A DNA stretch of 64,000 nt, from positions 4,371,501 through 4,435,500 of the forward strand of contig NZ_CP060092.1 of the NCBI RefSeq assembly GCF_014217335.1, read 5' to 3'. Below are positions 17,441 through 27,924 of the stretch, piece after piece. Below the pieces are notes generated by a model. It was not told where the DNA came from and ran no database searches. It saw only the letters and a program-made list of their open reading frames with translations. This DNA is from Teredinibacter purpureus (GTDB taxonomy: Bacteria; Pseudomonadota; Gammaproteobacteria; Pseudomonadales; Cellvibrionaceae). How positions within the stretch are numbered: the first letter of the stretch is position 1; each line of letters opens with the position of its first letter. Both the position numbers and the translations under genes were made by a program.

Positions 17441-20266
17441 GTGGATACCATCGTAGTACGTGGCGCGCGCACCCATAACCTGAAAAATGTTGATCTCGAC
17501 CTCCCCCGCGATAAGCTTATCGTTATCACTGGCCTGTCTGGGTCAGGGAAGTCTTCTCTGGCATTTGACACGCTTTATGCCGAAGGGCAACGGCGTTATG
17601 TTGAATCCCTATCAACCTATGCCCGCCAGTTCCTATCCATGATGGAAAAGCCAGACGTCGATCATATTGAAGGGTTAAGCCCAGCCATTTCCATCGAACA
17701 GAAATCCACCTCCCACAACCCTAGATCCACGGTTGGCACTATCACCGAGATCTACGATTATTTGAGGCTTCTTTACGCACGCGTAGGCGAACCTCGCTGC
17801 CCTGAGCACGACGAACCCCTCGCCGCTCAAACGGTCTCGGAAATGGTGGACCAAGTCCTCACGCAACCTGAGGGCAGTAAAACGATGCTGCTCGCGCCAA
17901 TTATTCGCGACAGAAAAGGCGAGCACTTACACATATTTGACAGCCTACGCCGCGACGGTTTTATTCGAGCGCGCATCGATGGGCTTGTGGTTGATCTAGA
18001 CGATACCCCTACCCTCGATAAACGGAAAAAACACACCGTAGAAGCCGTGGTCGATCGTTTTAAAATTCGCAGCGACATAGCGATTCGAATAGCCGAGTCA
18101 TTTGAAACTGCAATTAATCTGGCCGACGGCATTGCCATCGTTGCCGATATGGACGGCAAAAAACCAGACCAGGTTTTTTCCGCGAAGCATTCGTGCCCTG
18201 TTTGTGATTACTCACTGGCAGAGCTAGAGCCTCGCCTTTTCTCCTTTAATAGCCCTGCCGGCGCATGTTCGGGATGTGACGGCCTTGGCGTAAAACAGTT
18301 TTTCTCAGAAGATAAATTGATTCAATTTCCTGAATCGTCATTATCTGAAGGCGCTATAAGAGGTTGGGACAAACGCAACCTCTATTATTTTCATATGCTG
18401 AAATCTCTCGCAGAACATTTCGGTTTCGATACAGACAAGCAGTGGAAACGCCTTGCAAAAAAACACCGTGAAGTCATTTTATACGGATCCAAAGGTGAGG
18501 AAATTGATTTTAGTTACGTCAACGACCGAGGTGACACCTATAATCGCAAGCACGCCTTTGAAGGCGTAGTGCCTAACCTCGAACGACGCTACCGCGATAC
18601 AGAATCAAATTCTGTTCGCGAAGAACTCTCCAAATTTTTATCCATTATGAAATGCCCAGACTGCGATGGAGCCAGGTTAAACAAAGAGGCCCGTCACGTA
18701 TTTATCGACAAAAAGACACTACCCGAGATTACCGAATTCCCGGTCGGCGAAGCCTATGATTATTTTAAGAAATTAAAATTTACCGGCGCCAAGCACAAGA
18801 TAGCCGACAAAATATTAAAAGAGCTACGTGACCGATTTCGTTTTTTAGTCGACGTTGGCCTCAACTATTTAACGCTCAACCGCAGCGCAGAAACGCTCTC
18901 CGGCGGTGAAGCACAACGTATTCGATTAGCCAGCCAAATTGGTGCCGGGCTTGTTGGTGTGATGTATATCCTAGACGAGCCTTCTATAGGCTTACATCAA
19001 CGTGACAATGACCGGCTACTGGGCACCCTTACCCACCTGCGAGACTTAGGCAATACCGTAATCGTTGTGGAGCACGACGAAGACGCTATTCGCGCAGCCG
19101 ATTACGTTGTCGATATTGGCCCCGGTGCGGGCGTGCACGGTGGCGAAGTGATTGCTGCAGGAACCTACAAACAGGTTCTTAAGGCAAAAAACTCTATCAC
19201 GGCCGACTACTTAACTGGCCGCAAAAAAATTGAAGTCCCGTCTTTGCGGCATAAGCCGAAAGACGATAGCCATCTAATATTGCATAAAGCCCGAGGCAAC
19301 AACTTACGAGATGTCACACTCACTATCCCCCTTGGGATTATGACCTGCGTAACAGGCGTTTCGGGTTCAGGAAAATCAACCCTTATTAATGGCACGCTTT
19401 ACCCTCTCGCCGCCACGGCATTAAACGGTGCAACAACCTTAACTCCCGCAAAGCACGATTCAGTAGAAGGCCTAGAGCTGCTCGACAAATGCGTGGATAT
19501 AGATCAAAGCCCTATTGGCCGTACGCCTCGCTCAAACCCTGCTACTTACACCGGGATCTTTACACCCATCCGCGATATATTTTCTGGTACACAAGAAGCG
19601 CGCTCACGAGGGTACAAACCTGGCCGCTTCAGTTTTAATGTAAAAGGTGGCCGCTGTGAAGCCTGCCAGGGCGATGGCGTTGTAAAAGTCGAAATGCACT
19701 TTTTACCCGACGTGTACGTCCCTTGTGACGTCTGTAAGGGCAAACGTTACAACCGAGAAACTCTCGAAATAAAATACAAGGGTAAAAACATTCACGAATG
19801 TTTAGACATGACCGTTGAGGACGCACGTGAATTCTTTGACGCAATACCCGCAATCGCAAAGAAACTACAAACACTCATGGACGTAGGCCTTGCATACATT
19901 CGCCTAGGCCAAGCCGCTACCACGCTATCCGGCGGCGAAGCGCAAAGAGTAAAACTTAGTCGCGAGCTTTCTAAACGTGACACTGGTAAAACACTTTACA
20001 TTCTCGACGAACCCACTACGGGGTTGCACTTTCACGACATTCAACAATTACTTAATGTATTACATCGATTGCGCGACCACGGCAATACAATCGTTGTTAT
20101 TGAGCACAACCTTGATGTTATTAAAACAGCTGACTGGGTTATCGATTTAGGCCCAGAGGGAGGAAGCGGCGGCGGTCAAATTATCGCAGAAGGAACGCCG
20201 GAAACCGTTTCGCGCGTGAAGAAATCCTATACCGGCGCCTACCTAAAAGACATGTTAGTAAAATAA
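17441..20266 (+). CDS. uvrA: Excinuclease ABC subunit A
   Basis: A 941-residue UvrA, the damage-sensing ATPase of nucleotide excision repair, working with UvrB and UvrC; E. coli UvrA has 940 residues. The first Walker A motif is GLSGSGKSS (about residue 31) and the second GVSGSGKST (about 640). Signature motifs [14 protein letters not shown] (about 487) and [14 protein letters not shown] (about 828) precede ILDEPSIGL and ILDEPTTGL Walker B boxes. Zinc-binding cysteines are in CPVCDY with CSGCDG (about 253-280) and CEACQG with CDVCKG (about 738-766). The start is a GTG at 17441. Its stop is only 7 bases from the convergent glgA stop. Confidence 0.98.
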   Translation: MDTIVVRGARTHNLKNVDLDLPRDKLIVITGLSGSGKSSLAFDTLYAEGQRRYVESLSTYARQFLSMMEKPDVDHIEGLSPAISIEQKSTSHNPRSTVGTITEIYDYLRLLYARVGEPRCPEHDEPLAAQTVSEMVDQVLTQPEGSKTMLLAPIIRDRKGEHLHIFDSLRRDGFIRARIDGLVVDLDDTPTLDKRKKHTVEAVVDRFKIRSDIAIRIAESFETAINLADGIAIVADMDGKKPDQVFSAKHSCPVCDYSLAELEPRLFSFNSPAGACSGCDGLGVKQFFSEDKLIQFPESSLSEGAIRGWDKRNLYYFHMLKSLAEHFGFDTDKQWKRLAKKHREVILYGSKGEEIDFSYVNDRGDTYNRKHAFEGVVPNLERRYRDTESNSVREELSKFLSIMKCPDCDGARLNKEARHVFIDKKTLPEITEFPVGEAYDYFKKLKFTGAKHKIADKILKELRDRFRFLVDVGLNYLTLNRSAETLSGGEAQRIRLASQIGAGLVGVMYILDEPSIGLHQRDNDRLLGTLTHLRDLGNTVIVVEHDEDAIRAADYVVDIGPGAGVHGGEVIAAGTYKQVLKAKNSITADYLTGRKKIEVPSLRHKPKDDSHLILHKARGNNLRDVTLTIPLGIMTCVTGVSGSGKSTLINGTLYPLAATALNGATTLTPAKHDSVEGLELLDKCVDIDQSPIGRTPRSNPATYTGIFTPIRDIFSGTQEARSRGYKPGRFSFNVKGGRCEACQGDGVVKVEMHFLPDVYVPCDVCKGKRYNRETLEIKYKGKNIHECLDMTVEDAREFFDAIPAIAKKLQTLMDVGLAYIRLGQAATTLSGGEAQRVKLSRELSKRDTGKTLYILDEPTTGLHFHDIQQLLNVLHRLRDHGNTIVVIEHNLDVIKTADWVIDLGPEGGSGGGQIIAEGTPETVSRVKKSYTGAYLKDMLVK

Positions 20267-20273
20267 TAAAACG

Positions 20274-21833
20274 TTACTGCGTATAAAGCTCCTGCATATA
20301 AGACTGTGCGCTTTGCTGCCAAGTAAAGCGCACATCACCCGCAGCACGCATCATTTTTTTCCACGCTTCAGGCTCTTCATCAAATAGCGTTCGTACACGT
20401 TTAAATTCCCCCGCCATCGATTCGGCTTGCTCAACCGCAGAACCGCCGCTAAAACAGAACCCTGTCTTATTGTGTTCTACAGTATCTTTTAAACCACCTA
20501 CGCTATTCACAAGGCACGGCTGACCAGCCCGCATTGCCAGCATCTGGCTTATCCCACAGGGCTCGAATGAGCTCGGCATTAAAAATAAATCGCCATAGCG
20601 ATATAAATACAACGATAGTGCATGGGAATAACCATTCAGGAAAATAAAGTTACTGTAGCGTCCACTCACCCGAAGAAGAAAGTCTTCATAGACGGCATCG
20701 CCAGTACCTAGCAGTATTAATTGATCCCTGTCACTTAACGTATCGAGCATGGTCTCTAACGCCGTCTTCCCACTCGCGACATACGTCGACAGCAACTTCG
20801 CCTTTTGCTCCGTGATTCGGCCCACGGAGGTCACAGTGAAACCGCGTGATTTTTTGTGAGCCCAATAATCCAAACGCTTATCTGCGACAAAATGTGCACT
20901 CGACAACTCCGACTGATGACTGGCCCATGTCACCAAACATTCTTCAGCAAGCGCCACGACTTTTTTCTTGGCCGGATCAGCATAACGAGCGCCCTTTGGG
21001 TATTCGCTGCCATTTATAATCCCAACTAGATCACCTGTTGCAGAGCGTCCGTTTAAATCATCTTGCAGGCCTTCGCCACCGTATAGGCCGTTTATCTTGT
21101 CACTAGGCTGCAGTATTTCTTCTGCATACGTAGGCGAAACCGTATGCACTTTGTCGGCTAAAAGAATTGCGGCACGCATTGGATTAACACAATGAGGATT
21201 AACCGGATCGCAAATACTTTGGCCATCATAATGTAAATCTGGATACCACGTTTCCAATGAAGACGAATCCCCCCTAAGGGGCCTAACACCTTGCATCGCC
21301 AAATTATGAATGGTGAAAACCGACCGAATAGTCTTTAAGGTTTGTAACGCCGGTGAAAACTCTATCAAGATTAAGAGAAAGGCTGTGTGCCAATCATGAC
21401 AATGGAGAACATCGGGCCGCGCCAGCGCACCGTCCAATAACGCCTTACCCAATGCAGCGCAAAAAAAAGCAAACTTTGTTGCGTCGGTGGCAAAAGGTCG
21501 ATCATGATCATTACAATAGACCGTTTCGCCACTGGGAGAAAAAGCGGGGTGATGAATAATATAGTTGCTAGCCCCCCCATTTTTTTGGGTCTGCAGCAAC
21601 AACACTACCTGATGAGTCGAACCGCCAAAACTGACTTCATACTCGGCAACAATATTCAACCCAGGAAGGCGTGCTAAAAAGCCATATGACGGAAGCACAA
21701 CATCAACCTCAGCTCCCAACGCCACAATAGCGGGAGGTAGATCGCGAATTACATCGGCCACACCACCTACTTTTGCACCAGGAAGAAAATCGTTCTCCGC
21801 GGCAACCATCAAAATACGTTTATTATTTTTCAT
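20274..21833 (-). CDS. glgA: Glycogen synthase (ADP-glucose type)
   Basis: A 519-residue GT5 glycosyltransferase that transfers glucose from ADP-glucose to growing alpha-1,4-glucan. The ADP-glucose-binding KVGGVADV motif is at about residue 21, a variant of the usual KxGGL. SVFTIHNLAMQG (about 172) and the C-terminal PSSFEPCGISQMLAMRAGQP with NSVGGLKDTV (about 417-448) are family marks. It is the last gene of the glycogen operon, 20 bases after glgC. It converges on uvrA with only 7 bases between the stops and no visible terminator in the gap. Confidence 0.93.
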   Translation of the reverse strand: MKNNKRILMVAAENDFLPGAKVGGVADVIRDLPPAIVALGAEVDVVLPSYGFLARLPGLNIVAEYEVSFGGSTHQVVLLLQTQKNGGASNYIIHHPAFSPSGETVYCNDHDRPFATDATKFAFFCAALGKALLDGALARPDVLHCHDWHTAFLLILIEFSPALQTLKTIRSVFTIHNLAMQGVRPLRGDSSSLETWYPDLHYDGQSICDPVNPHCVNPMRAAILLADKVHTVSPTYAEEILQPSDKINGLYGGEGLQDDLNGRSATGDLVGIINGSEYPKGARYADPAKKKVVALAEECLVTWASHQSELSSAHFVADKRLDYWAHKKSRGFTVTSVGRITEQKAKLLSTYVASGKTALETMLDTLSDRDQLILLGTGDAVYEDFLLRVSGRYSNFIFLNGYSHALSLYLYRYGDLFLMPSSFEPCGISQMLAMRAGQPCLVNSVGGLKDTVEHNKTGFCFSGGSAVEQAESMAGEFKRVRTLFDEEPEAWKKMMRAAGDVRFTWQQSAQSYMQELYTQ

Positions 21834-21853
21834 TCGCTCTCTTAGTAATACCT

Positions 21854-23122
21854 CTAACGTACGCTAGAGCCTTGGCCTAGCATCTCGCGTGTAACCAAAA
21901 CAACACCTTTCTTCGAGACCCTAAACCCTCGAGCGATATCATGTTCGTGGTCATGCCCAATAACCATCCCTTCTGGAATAACGCAACCACCATCAATAAT
22001 CGCGCGTTTTATCTTCGCATGACGATGAATTTCAACTTCAGGCAATACCACGGCTTCTTCAATGGTTGTAAACGAGTGCACGTGAACATCCGAAAACAGC
22101 AGCGATTTTTTAACCTCCCCACCAGAAATAACACAACCACCCGATACCATAGAATCAACCGCGTAGCCACGCCGTCCTTCATCATCAAATACAAATTTTG
22201 CAGGAGGCAAATGTGTTTGATAGGTCCAGATTGGCCAATCGTGGTTATATAAATTTAACGCGGGCGAAGGAGACACCAGTTCCATATTGGCTTCCCAGAA
22301 AGAATCCAATGTCCCTACATCACGCCAATAAGACGCAACAGCGGTGTCGTGATCACGAAATCGAAATGCGCGAACATTATGAGTATTAATAATTTCTGGA
22401 ATTATATTTTTACCAAAATCGTGCTCCGAATCTGGGTTTTCGGCATCCTTACGCAACTGCTCGAATAAGAACTCTGTATTAAAAATATAGTTACCCATAG
22501 AAGCAAGTGTCATGCCGGGCTGATCAGACAACTCCGTGGGGGTTTTGGGCTTTTCATCAAAGCGCACGATTCGGTTATCATCATCAACCGTCATCACACC
22601 AAATGCTCCGGCGGCCTCTTCAATAGGCACTTCTATACATGACACCGTGAGGTCCGCGCCTTTTTCCACGTGATAGGCGAGCATTGACCCATAATCCATT
22701 TGATACACATGGTCACCAGATAACACCATTACATACTTAGGCGCTTCCGACATAATAATATCTAGATTTTGATAGATTGCATCAGCAGTCCCCTGATACC
22801 AATTCGGAGAATAACGCTGAGACGCAGGCAGTATTTCGACATACTCCCCTAGCTCTTTTTTGAAATGACTCCATCCACGCACTAAGTGGCGAATAAGGGA
22901 GTGCGCTTTATATTGAGTTAACACTCCGATTTTTCGAATACCGGAATTAACGCAATTCGATAACGGAAAATCAATTATCCGAAACTTACCGCCAAAATGT
23001 AATGCGGGTTTCGCTCGCCAATCGGTCAATTCATGCAAACGACTACCACGGCCTCCTGCGAGAATTAGGGCCATAGTATCGCGAGTTAATCGACTCACGT
23101 AGCGGGAATTCGGATCTAACAT
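21854..23122 (-). CDS. glgC: Glucose-1-phosphate adenylyltransferase
   Basis: A 422-residue ADP-glucose pyrophosphorylase, the committed step of glycogen synthesis. The N-terminal [20 protein letters not shown] (about residues 18-37), [20 protein letters not shown] and [15 protein letters not shown] are the nucleotide-binding and catalytic motifs. The substrate loop is FDEKPKTP (about 196) and the C-terminal beta-helix contains [10 protein letters not shown] and [13 protein letters not shown]. Enzymes of this group are usually activated by fructose 1,6-bisphosphate; the N-terminal allosteric arm looks shorter than in E. coli. It lies between glgP and glgA in the operon. Confidence 0.97.
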   Translation of the reverse strand: MLDPNSRYVSRLTRDTMALILAGGRGSRLHELTDWRAKPALHFGGKFRIIDFPLSNCVNSGIRKIGVLTQYKAHSLIRHLVRGWSHFKKELGEYVEILPASQRYSPNWYQGTADAIYQNLDIIMSEAPKYVMVLSGDHVYQMDYGSMLAYHVEKGADLTVSCIEVPIEEAAGAFGVMTVDDDNRIVRFDEKPKTPTELSDQPGMTLASMGNYIFNTEFLFEQLRKDAENPDSEHDFGKNIIPEIINTHNVRAFRFRDHDTAVASYWRDVGTLDSFWEANMELVSPSPALNLYNHDWPIWTYQTHLPPAKFVFDDEGRRGYAVDSMVSGGCVISGGEVKKSLLFSDVHVHSFTTIEEAVVLPEVEIHRHAKIKRAIIDGGCVIPEGMVIGHDHEHDIARGFRVSKKGVVLVTREMLGQGSSVR

Positions 23123-23221
23123 CAGCTTCCTCCTTTAATCCAAATTAAAACGGTGCAAAGATACCCCTATCGCAACCGACAAAGTTAGGCGTCAAAATAA
23201 TCAGCCTCAATTAAACATTAT

Positions 23222-25669
23222 TTATATTTTCCAAATATCTCGAGCATAATCTTGAATTGTTCGATCACTTGAAAAGTAACCACTTGCTGCCGTATTCAAG
23301 ATACTGGATTTTGTCCAAACTTTCTTCTGTTTATACACCTGCGAAGCAGACCATTGCGCATCTATATAACTTCTAAAGTCTGCAGCCACCATCCACGGAT
23401 CCATGGGATTTCGAATAGACTGAACAATTGGCTCAAAGATTCCTGGTTCGAACATACTAAAGTGACCGCACTCAATCAACCGCAATACGCGTTTTAAATC
23501 TTCGTCATTTTCAATAATATCATTGGGGCTGTTATGTAAACTAAATTCCGGTATCTCTTCTACTTTCAGCCCAAAAAGAAAAAAGTTTTCACGGCCAACA
23601 GCCTCTAGAATTTCGATATTAGCACCGTCATACGTCCCAATCGTGAGAGCTCCGTTCATCATAAACTTCATATTACCTGTACCTGATGCCTCTTTTCCAG
23701 CGGTAGATATCTGCTCAGACAAATCAGTTCCGGGGCAGATTATCTCCATGGATTTCACCCTGTAATTGGGTAAAAAAGCTAGTTTTAGATACGGATCTAC
23801 ACTTTTATCTGAGTTCACCACTTGCGCAACGTTATTCGCCAGCTTAATAGTCAACTTAGCAAGCGCGTACCCCGGTGCGGCCTTGCCTCCTAGCAAGACA
23901 GATCTAGGGACAAGCCCTTCAGTATCGCCGCGAGTTATTCGATCGTACAGGTGTATAACATGTAAAATATTCAAAAGCTGACGTTTGTATTCATGGATTC
24001 TTTTAACCTGAACATCAAAAATACTGTCGAGATCAAACTCGACATTACACTTTTGTATCACACGATCGCGCAAACGCTCTTTATTTTTTCGTTTTACGGC
24101 ATCCCATCGCTGGCCAAATTCAGCGTCATCAGCAAAGTCTCGTAATTTTTCTAGCTGCGACAAATCAGTTTTCCATCCAGTACCAAGCGACTCGGTAAAT
24201 AGATCGCCTAAGTCTCGATTACAATGAGCCAACCAGCGCCGAGGAGTAACACCATTCGTTTTGTTATTAAATTTTTCAGGCCACAGCTCGAAAAAGTCTC
24301 GGAACAAGCCCGTTGTCAACAATTTCGAATGTAGCTCTGCGACACCGTTTACGGAAAAACTACCCACAATCCCTAAGTATGCCATACGCACTTGGGGGGC
24401 CGAACCTTCTTCAATAAGCGACATTCTCTGCTGGCGAGACACATCCCCTGGCCACCGGTGGGCAACAACCGCTAAGAAACGTGCATTAATTTCGTAAATA
24501 ATATCAAGCAGCCTAGGCAGCAACTCTTTAACTAAATCAACAGACCATTTTTCTAGAGCTTCAGGCAGTAACGTATGGTTTGTATAGGCCATAGTTTTAG
24601 TAGTTATTGTCCACGCATCGTCCCACGACAGCCCATGCTCATCCATCAAAAGACGCATTAGTTCTGCAACCGCTAACGTAGGGTGGGTGTCATTCAGCTG
24701 GAAACAATTAAATGCTGCGAACTCTTCAAATTTTTCTCCGTTCTCTAGCACCCAATCAGAGATGACGTCTTGCAAACTAGCCGAAGCAAGGAAATATTGC
24801 TGGCGCAATCGAAGCTCTTTGCCATTTTCGCTCGCATCATTTGGATATAACACCATGGTTATTTGTTCTGCAAGATTTTTTTGTGCTACCGCATCGGAGT
24901 AGTCACCCTCGTTAAATTCTTGCAGGTTAAATTCATCAGTGGCTGCGGCCTTCCATAATCGCAACGTGTTCACCTTGTCATTTTTGTAACCCGGTATCGG
25001 CATGTCGTAGGGCACCGCCAATACATCTTGAGATTGTATCCAGCGAGCGCATAATTCTCCCGCGTCATTATGATAGTACTCCGACTGCCCGTAAAATTTT
25101 ACACGCCTCGTATGACGAGTCCGCTCGATTTCCCAGGGGTTTCCCGCAATCAACCAATGGTCCGGTTGCTCCACCTGCCTCCCTTCTTTAAAACTTTGTT
25201 GAAACATCCCGTATTCATAGCGAATGCCGTAACCAATTACCGGCAAACCCAACGTTGCACAACTATCCATAAAACATGCTGCTAGCCTACCCAACCCACC
25301 ATTACCTAGGCCCGCGTCTTTCTCTTCCATTTCGATGGATTCTAAATCTGCACTAAATTCACTTAAGGCCTGCCGAATAGAGTCTTGCATATTTAAATTC
25401 AATATAGCGTTACCAAGACTGCGGCCAAGCAAAAACTCCAGGGATAGGTAATAGACCTTTCTGACTCGTTTCCCTTGCTCATGCGCTTTAGTAATTCGCC
25501 AGCGTTCCATTAATCTGTCTCTCACAGTTAACGCGAGCGCCGTCATCATATATCCACTAAGATCATCTGTATCGAAACGGCCTAAAGTAAAATTGAAATG
25601 ACGATGTAGATCCGCAGCTACCTGGTCATGGTCATTGCTGAGGATTGGCTCCAACAATTTTTTATCCAT
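23222..25669 (-). CDS. glgP: Glycogen/maltodextrin phosphorylase
   Basis: An 815-residue GT35 phosphorylase that releases glucose 1-phosphate from alpha-1,4-glucan. The pyridoxal-phosphate site is EASGTGNMKFMMNGALTIGT (about residues 658-677), the Lys lying in NMKF. Other marks are YYLSLEFLLGRSL (about 73), EKDAGLGNGGLGRLAACFMD (about 117), LNDTHPTLAVAELMRLL (about 325) and NGVTPRRWL (about 479). Placed after glgX and before glgC, it links breakdown and synthesis in one transcript. Family members work on glycogen or maltodextrin; which is preferred cannot be told. Confidence 0.96.
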   Translation of the reverse strand: MDKKLLEPILSNDHDQVAADLHRHFNFTLGRFDTDDLSGYMMTALALTVRDRLMERWRITKAHEQGKRVRKVYYLSLEFLLGRSLGNAILNLNMQDSIRQALSEFSADLESIEMEEKDAGLGNGGLGRLAACFMDSCATLGLPVIGYGIRYEYGMFQQSFKEGRQVEQPDHWLIAGNPWEIERTRHTRRVKFYGQSEYYHNDAGELCARWIQSQDVLAVPYDMPIPGYKNDKVNTLRLWKAAATDEFNLQEFNEGDYSDAVAQKNLAEQITMVLYPNDASENGKELRLRQQYFLASASLQDVISDWVLENGEKFEEFAAFNCFQLNDTHPTLAVAELMRLLMDEHGLSWDDAWTITTKTMAYTNHTLLPEALEKWSVDLVKELLPRLLDIIYEINARFLAVVAHRWPGDVSRQQRMSLIEEGSAPQVRMAYLGIVGSFSVNGVAELHSKLLTTGLFRDFFELWPEKFNNKTNGVTPRRWLAHCNRDLGDLFTESLGTGWKTDLSQLEKLRDFADDAEFGQRWDAVKRKNKERLRDRVIQKCNVEFDLDSIFDVQVKRIHEYKRQLLNILHVIHLYDRITRGDTEGLVPRSVLLGGKAAPGYALAKLTIKLANNVAQVVNSDKSVDPYLKLAFLPNYRVKSMEIICPGTDLSEQISTAGKEASGTGNMKFMMNGALTIGTYDGANIEILEAVGRENFFLFGLKVEEIPEFSLHNSPNDIIENDEDLKRVLRLIECGHFSMFEPGIFEPIVQSIRNPMDPWMVAADFRSYIDAQWSASQVYKQKKVWTKSSILNTAASGYFSSDRTIQDYARDIWKI

Positions 25670-25704
25670 AACGCTATCCTTTAGTGTGTGTGTTGTAATG
25701 TAGT

Positions 25705-27882
25705 TTAATGTTCAAAAACAGCTACGAGTAACTGTAGACTTTGGGCAGGCAATGTAATCATTCCACCTTTTTCAAAACGCGGTATAACGGGTATTCCCTT
25801 TTCTTGCTTTGTATCGATTTTCGCTTCCCAGTACAACGCTTCAATACCGTCTGCATCTGGTGTACCTATGGGTATACGAAAATCAACATCAGACAACCCT
25901 GAATTAAATAGCACTAGCAGACGGCTTTTACCCTCGCTTAGAGCTGCATCGTCAACAGGGTACCGTTCCAAAATCCAACCGAGTGTATTAACATTTTGTT
26001 CAGTCCAGTGAGACTCTTTCATCTCTTCGCCCGCTGTATTTACCCATCGAACAGCGCATTTAATATTACTGTTGGGTTCATCTGGGCGATGTATATAACG
26101 CGGAAAGGTAAGTAGAGGGTATTGCTGTCGAATGGAGATGATATAGCTCACATATTCTTGGAGCTCTTTATCCTCTTCAGTTAACGCCTGCCAATCAATC
26201 CAAGTAATATCATTGTCCTGGCAATAGGCATTATTATTACCCTTCTGTGTTTTCCCCAGCTCGTCACCCGCTAGTAACATTGGCGTTCCTTGGGATAGGA
26301 ATAACGTCGCTAATATATTGCGCTTTTGTCGGCGCCGAATGGACCCTATTTTGATATCAGTTGTTTTGCCTTCGACCCCATAGTTCTCACTAAAATTGGC
26401 ATGGTGGCCGTCTCGATTCTGTTCCTTATTGCGCTCATTATGTTTCTCTCGATAACTCACGAGGTCATGCAACGTAAAACCATCGTGGCTCGTGACGAAA
26501 TTGATACTTGATGACGGTGTTCGACCGGAATGTTCGAAAAGATCGCTGGAGCCGTGTATACGTCTCGCAAATTCCGGTAACACACCCGGCTCTCCTTTCC
26601 AAAATTTTCGACATGTATCGCGGTACCTATCATTCCACTCACACCAACCACTTGGATAGTTTCCGAGCTGATATCCGCCAGGCCCGATATCCCAAGGCTC
26701 TGCAATTAATTTAACGTTTGCCAATACGGGGTCTTGTCTGAGCGCATCGAAAAAACCACTTCCAGCATCAAAGCCGTAGGACTCGCGCCCCAAAACGGTT
26801 GCCAAGTCGAAACGGAAACCATCTACACCCATTTCTCCCGCCCAATAGCGCAAACTATCCATCACCATCTGCAACACTCTTGGGTGGCGCACATTTAATG
26901 TATTGCCACACCCTGTATCGTTGACATAAAAACGTTGATCGTGCGCTTGTAGCGCATAGTAAGACGCGTTATCGATACCCCGAAAAGAAAGAGTGGGGCC
27001 TAAATGATTACCTTCAGCCGTGTGGTTATAAACAACATCCAGAATCACCTCCATTCCGGCTTCATGTACCGCGCTAACCATTCTTTTAAATTCGACTGGC
27101 CGTCCACTACCAGAATAACCTGCATGAGGAGAGAAAAAGTGTAGAGAGTTATAGCCCCAGTAATTACTTAACCCGTGGCTTTGTAAAAAATACTCATCAA
27201 TAAAACCGTGTACCGGTAACAGCTCTATAGAGGTAATACCCAAATTTTTCAGATACGCCAGAACTTTCGGGTGTGCTAGCCCCGCATAACTGCCCCGATC
27301 ATGGGCAGGCACGTCAAGGTTTAGCTGGCTAAAGCCTTTCACATGCGTTTCGTACACAACCATTTCATTCCTTGGAATGTTGGGTTTGTTGTGAGCCGGA
27401 TGCGGCAGATCTTGAATACTTAGATCTTCCTCCGATACTACGACACACTTCGGCACTTCAGCAGCGTTGTCACGAGTATCAAGAACCAGATCTTGATGTG
27501 GACTATCAAGATCGTAGCCATAAACTCCGGGCACCCAACGAAACAGACCGTCAATTTGCTTAGCGTAAGGATCCAGTAATAACTTATGTGGATTAAAGCG
27601 GTGCCCTCTCTGGGGTTCGTATGCACCGTGCACTCGATAACCGTATAGCGCTCCCGACGGCAGCCCCTCGACAAAAACATGCCAGACCTGATCAGTTTGA
27701 GCGTCCATGGTAATACGCGCTAGCTCCATTCGCCCCAACTCATCAAATAGGCATAACTCTACACTCGACGCATGAGCAGAAAAAAGCGCGAAATTAACGC
27801 CTCCCTCAAGACAACTCGCGCCGAGAGGATAGGAACTCCCCTCTCGAGTAACAAATTGTTTCGTTTGCGTAAACTTATTCAT
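25705..27882 (-). CDS. glgX: Glycogen debranching enzyme (isoamylase type)
   Basis: A 725-residue GH13_11 enzyme that cleaves alpha-1,6 branches of phosphorylase-limit glycogen. The N-terminal CBM48-like domain begins PLGASCLEGGVNFALFSAHA. In the catalytic barrel, VILDVVYNHTAEGN is region I (about residue 287), GFRFDLATVLGRE holds the nucleophile Asp (about 355), LIAEPWDIGPGGYQLG the acid Glu (about 389) and NFVTSHDGFTLHDLVSY the third Asp (about 460). It starts 42 bases after glgB. Works with GlgP and MalQ in turnover. Confidence 0.95.
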   Translation of the reverse strand: MNKFTQTKQFVTREGSSYPLGASCLEGGVNFALFSAHASSVELCLFDELGRMELARITMDAQTDQVWHVFVEGLPSGALYGYRVHGAYEPQRGHRFNPHKLLLDPYAKQIDGLFRWVPGVYGYDLDSPHQDLVLDTRDNAAEVPKCVVVSEEDLSIQDLPHPAHNKPNIPRNEMVVYETHVKGFSQLNLDVPAHDRGSYAGLAHPKVLAYLKNLGITSIELLPVHGFIDEYFLQSHGLSNYWGYNSLHFFSPHAGYSGSGRPVEFKRMVSAVHEAGMEVILDVVYNHTAEGNHLGPTLSFRGIDNASYYALQAHDQRFYVNDTGCGNTLNVRHPRVLQMVMDSLRYWAGEMGVDGFRFDLATVLGRESYGFDAGSGFFDALRQDPVLANVKLIAEPWDIGPGGYQLGNYPSGWCEWNDRYRDTCRKFWKGEPGVLPEFARRIHGSSDLFEHSGRTPSSSINFVTSHDGFTLHDLVSYREKHNERNKEQNRDGHHANFSENYGVEGKTTDIKIGSIRRRQKRNILATLFLSQGTPMLLAGDELGKTQKGNNNAYCQDNDITWIDWQALTEEDKELQEYVSYIISIRQQYPLLTFPRYIHRPDEPNSNIKCAVRWVNTAGEEMKESHWTEQNVNTLGWILERYPVDDAALSEGKSRLLVLFNSGLSDVDFRIPIGTPDADGIEALYWEAKIDTKQEKGIPVIPRFEKGGMITLPAQSLQLLVAVFEH

Positions 27883-27924
27883 TCAATCTATTACCCCACG
27901 GAATTTTAACAACGCACTAGCCTC

